Position numbers and translations under genes: made by a program | Assembly: GCA_032358165.1 (NCBI GenBank) | Contig: JAALGY010000017.1 | Location: 744,001-808,000, forward strand | Length of the DNA: 64,000 nucleotides | Direction of reading: 5' to 3' | Source of the DNA: Diplosphaera chodatii | Lineage: Eukaryota > Chlorophyta > Trebouxiophyceae > Prasiolales > Stichococcaceae | Part shown: in pieces, positions 61,780 to 64,000 of the stretch | Layout of the letters: every line of letters begins with the position of its first letter | How positions within the stretch are numbered: position 1 is the stretch's first letter | Notes under the pieces: model-generated | Told to the model about the DNA's origin: nothing | The model's database searches: none | The model's input: the letters and a program-made list of their open reading frames with translations, nothing else

Positions 61780-62530
61780 AGTCACATTGGTGTCAGTTTT
61801 GACCCTACGAACGGACATCCACTTTTGTACACCCCTACGTGCAGCTCAACATACCGCTTGCTAGCTGTAGCCTGTCCTTGCAAAGTGCGTTCGTCTGATG
61901 AGATATGACAAGGAGTGCGCGCATGGTGTCGAGGCCGAAACCTATTCACGCAAGCGCAGAATATTCTCGAGGCGGATCCATAAGAATTTCCTTCTTTTAG
62001 TTTGACCCCCCCCCCCCCCCCAGGGGGGTCAAACTTGTACTGATGGTTGCTCATACCGAACAAAACCCTAAAGGGTTGTTGGGGTGGCTCCAAATCGACC
62101 AGGAGCTGGTGAATCAACGTAGTACGAGGCCCCCAGCAACAGACTGTCTGTAGCAGGCACTTGTATGGAGGCACTGTGAGTGACCGGCGCACGACGAAAA
62201 CGCGTAACGGCTGCGCGGGCGCAGGCAAATCATGAGTTATAGTTACCCTTGAGTGTTTTCATAGCAACTACATGGAAATGAGGACGGGGCGAAGTTTAAG
62301 ATGTGCAGGGCGTATGGAAGCTGCGCATGAAGGCTGTTGGAACGCATTCAGCGACATCGCAACAGTTGCACGCCTATGTAAACTGCGACGTCCCAACTGG
62401 CCGCCCTCCACTTTCGGGTCAAACTCGCGCTTCGCCTTGCGAACGCCAATTGTTCTTCATTCGTACCCTTGAGTACCATCCACTCTCATGTGCCCATAAT
62501 TGAGGTCAGAGGGGTGCAAACTGCAGCAGC
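61780..62530. other. Unrelated insertion-like segment with hairpins
   Basis: This stretch lacks the CAG/CTG-rich texture of its neighbours and contains no family module. It holds a C16 run with a perfect hairpin (see next entry), a second small hairpin AACCCTAAAGGGTT at 62053-62066, and a repeated TACCCTTGAGT at about 62245 and 62464. I see no transposase gene and cannot define ends. It may be a non-autonomous element. Confidence 0.35.
61999..62035. repeat. Perfect 13-bp inverted repeat around a C16 tract
   Basis: Left arm AGTTTGACCCCCC (61999-62011), right arm GGGGGGTCAAACT (62023-62035), loop mostly C. The 16-base C run spans 62006-62021. It could form a stable hairpin or an i-motif/G-structure. 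Confidence 0.85.
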
Positions 62531-62714
62531 CTGACACATCCAATTACGCAGCAAGCCTGAGCGCGGTGGTGCAGTCCTGACCTCGGAGCGTTACATCCTG
62601 GGGGGCAGCCTCACACACACTGTGAGTAATGCCACACTTCTAAGGATGTGCACCGCTGCAGCAAACTAAAGCAGCGGCACTGCTGCCCGCCAATGACAGC
62701 TACACGCATCTGGA

Positions 62715-63998
62715 TCACTGTGTGCCCTGCCGGCCGCCCCCGGCGTTGCTGAGCGCCACCATGGCCTGCTGGCTGCGGCTCATCATTGCCGCCAGCTCGG
62801 AGCGCGCGCTGCTACCAGTGCCGGGTGTGGCGCCTGCCAGCAGGCCCTGCAGCGCTTCCTCGTGCACTCGGATTGCGGCGAGCCAGTCCACCTGCAAGGA
62901 AGTCGCATCTGAGCAAGACTCCCTGAACATGCAGCTGTACGTGTGTGCATCAGCCTGCGCCTTCATCGGTCTTCAGGCTGCCAACACTCGAGCAATGGCA
63001 CATGCCGCTTGTTGACAGCTGGAATGTTGGTAAGCTCTGTGGCTGCACCTGTGGCTGCATAGGCTGTGCGTTGTTCTCGGTATGACCTGCAACGCAACAA
63101 TGGAACCTCAAACTCCCACTCCAGAGCCTTTCTCCTCACGAAGTGCAGTGTTCCACAGGTGTACTGCTTGTGTGGTGCGTGTCGGCGATGCATACCATCA
63201 TGGGGCCCTGCCGTTGATTCCGCATCACCGTCCAGCCCTGCAGCTTGGGTGTGCTGCTGTGTTGTAGATTGCTGGGGATGGGGCTGTGCTGCTGACTGAG
63301 GCAGCGACTGCGGCATGGCAGCCGCCAAGGCAGCTGCGCTGCCACCCAGGTGGGGCCTGAGAGCAGCAGCCGCATGGGCTGCACCACCCGGTGAGCATCG
63401 CTGTGACGTAGCCGCAGCCTGCGAGCATGACTTGGCTGCCTTGATGTGCAGCTCACTGCCAGATGATGCAGGCGGGAGATATTGACAGCCTGCACGGTGC
63501 AGTGTAAGCTGTAGTATGCACTGGGATGGTAACACGCGAGCTCACCTGTCCTGCAGCGGTCAGGGCCGCACCTGAATTTGCAACATGCCCAGCTGTGACT
63601 GGCGGCCCAGGATGCATGGCAACCACCTCGATTCGCAACAGTCCACCATACACAAGTTGCACCATCATACTGACAAGCGGAGTAATGCGAGGTTATGCTG
63701 CACCTGCAGTGACTTGGAACAAGCCCTGCATGGCAGGCTGAGCTGACCGCTGCAGAACAGCTTCGTGATCCGTTGGGTGAGGCGCACCGGTTGTGGTCCC
63801 ATGTGTCCCTCTGCCGCCACCTGTGCGTCCTCGTGGGCCAGCAGCGGCTTCTGCAATCTGCAGTACACCGTTGGCCGCTTGAAGGATGGACAGTGACCAT
63901 CTTCTTTGCCGCAGGCACATCACCAGTAGGCAATATTGTCAATCTCTGATAGTAATAGCACAGCTGCCTCACCTGCCCAGCGGCATTCCATGTTGCAC
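62715..63998 (-). CDS. Gene 13: family member ending in module D, partial (5' end off the window)
   Basis: Function unknown. Exons (minus): 63998-63973 (26-nt micro-exon at the window edge), 63857-63704, 63571-63546 (26 nt), 63418-63196, 63086-63049 (38 nt), 62891-62715. Phases alternate 1 to 0 and 0 to 1 as in the other genes. The three micro-exons read GATWNAAGQ, GAALTAAGQ and GHTENNAQPMQPQ. The exons between them are Gln/Ala/Thr-rich linkers. The last exon is module D (WLAAIRVHEEALQGLLAG...AAMMSRSQQAM) ending TGA. Any P, Q or S modules must lie beyond the right edge. Confidence 0.62.
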
Positions 63999-64000
63999 CT

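Noticed and set aside
62053..62066. AACCCTAAAGGGTT as telomeric remnant
   Set aside because: It is a single short palindrome, not a tandem repeat.
1..64000. Transposon or retroelement origin of the repeated units
   Set aside because: No reverse transcriptase, integrase, transposase or terminal repeats seen. Repeats follow exon boundaries and keep phase, which fits gene duplication.
1..64000. CRISPR array, tRNA or rRNA genes
   Set aside because: No regularly spaced direct repeats with unique spacers, no cloverleaf or rRNA-like sequence recognised by eye; spliced eukaryotic genes fill the window.

Overview
The window looks like nuclear DNA of a green alga (Chlorophyta). It is GC-rich and very intron-dense. 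Introns are short and mostly GTGAG...TGCAG, predicted proteins are rich in Ala, Gln, Pro and Ser, and TGTAA-type polyadenylation signals follow some genes. Genus is not resolved. I see no rRNA, tRNA, CRISPR, bacterial operon, or transposase or reverse-transcriptase gene.

Almost the whole window is one locally amplified gene family: 13 multi-exon genes or gene remnants on both strands. I rebuilt exon structures from splice sites, reading-frame phase and comparison between paralogues. For nine genes the exon lengths sum to a whole number of codons with an open frame. Three recurring ~100-residue modules are present: P (core ELFGG...GTLELRRL...IRLLPSRK, one exon), Q (core PKRVL...DLHLLPSGR...GSHEHTPA, one exon) and S (core LFP...GPPGK / PISR.LAA.LP..P.ELPPGT / VHIWLAD, split over two or three exons). 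All three share a spacing pattern and may be versions of one beta-rich fold. Between modules lie low-complexity exons joined by micro-exons of 17, 23, 26, 29 or 38 nt, nearly all ending in A-x-x-Q or AAGQ. The tails are either alanine-rich coiled coils (genes 2-5) or a ~55-residue helical module, D (genes 7, 8, 10-13).

Layout: gene 1 (-, off the left edge) is divergent from gene 2 (+, 2.4-9.7 kb). Gene 2 converges on gene 3 (-, 17.7-10.7 kb). Gene 4 (-, 22.5-18.4 kb) is divergent from gene 5 (+, 23.1-29.7 kb), which converges on gene 6 (-, 36.5-29.9 kb), a broken copy. Genes 7 and 8 (-, 44.2-37.4 kb) are divergent from genes 9 and 10 (+, 44.6-54.2 kb), and genes 7 and 10 are mirror-image paralogues. 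Gene 11 (-, 58.3-55.0 kb), gene 12 (-, 61.0-59.7 kb) and gene 13 (-, from the right edge to 62.7 kb) follow.

Gene 9 is the only one with a recognisable known domain: a C-terminal SET (histone-lysine methyltransferase-like) domain that lacks the NHSC motif and ends before the catalytic tyrosine region. This hints that the family may act in chromatin, but that is inference. The most interesting features are the phase-balanced micro-exon architecture, the rapid module shuffling, an orphan promoter-plus-start-codon fragment at 29.6-29.8 kb, recurring GC-AG introns, and the degenerate SET fusion.
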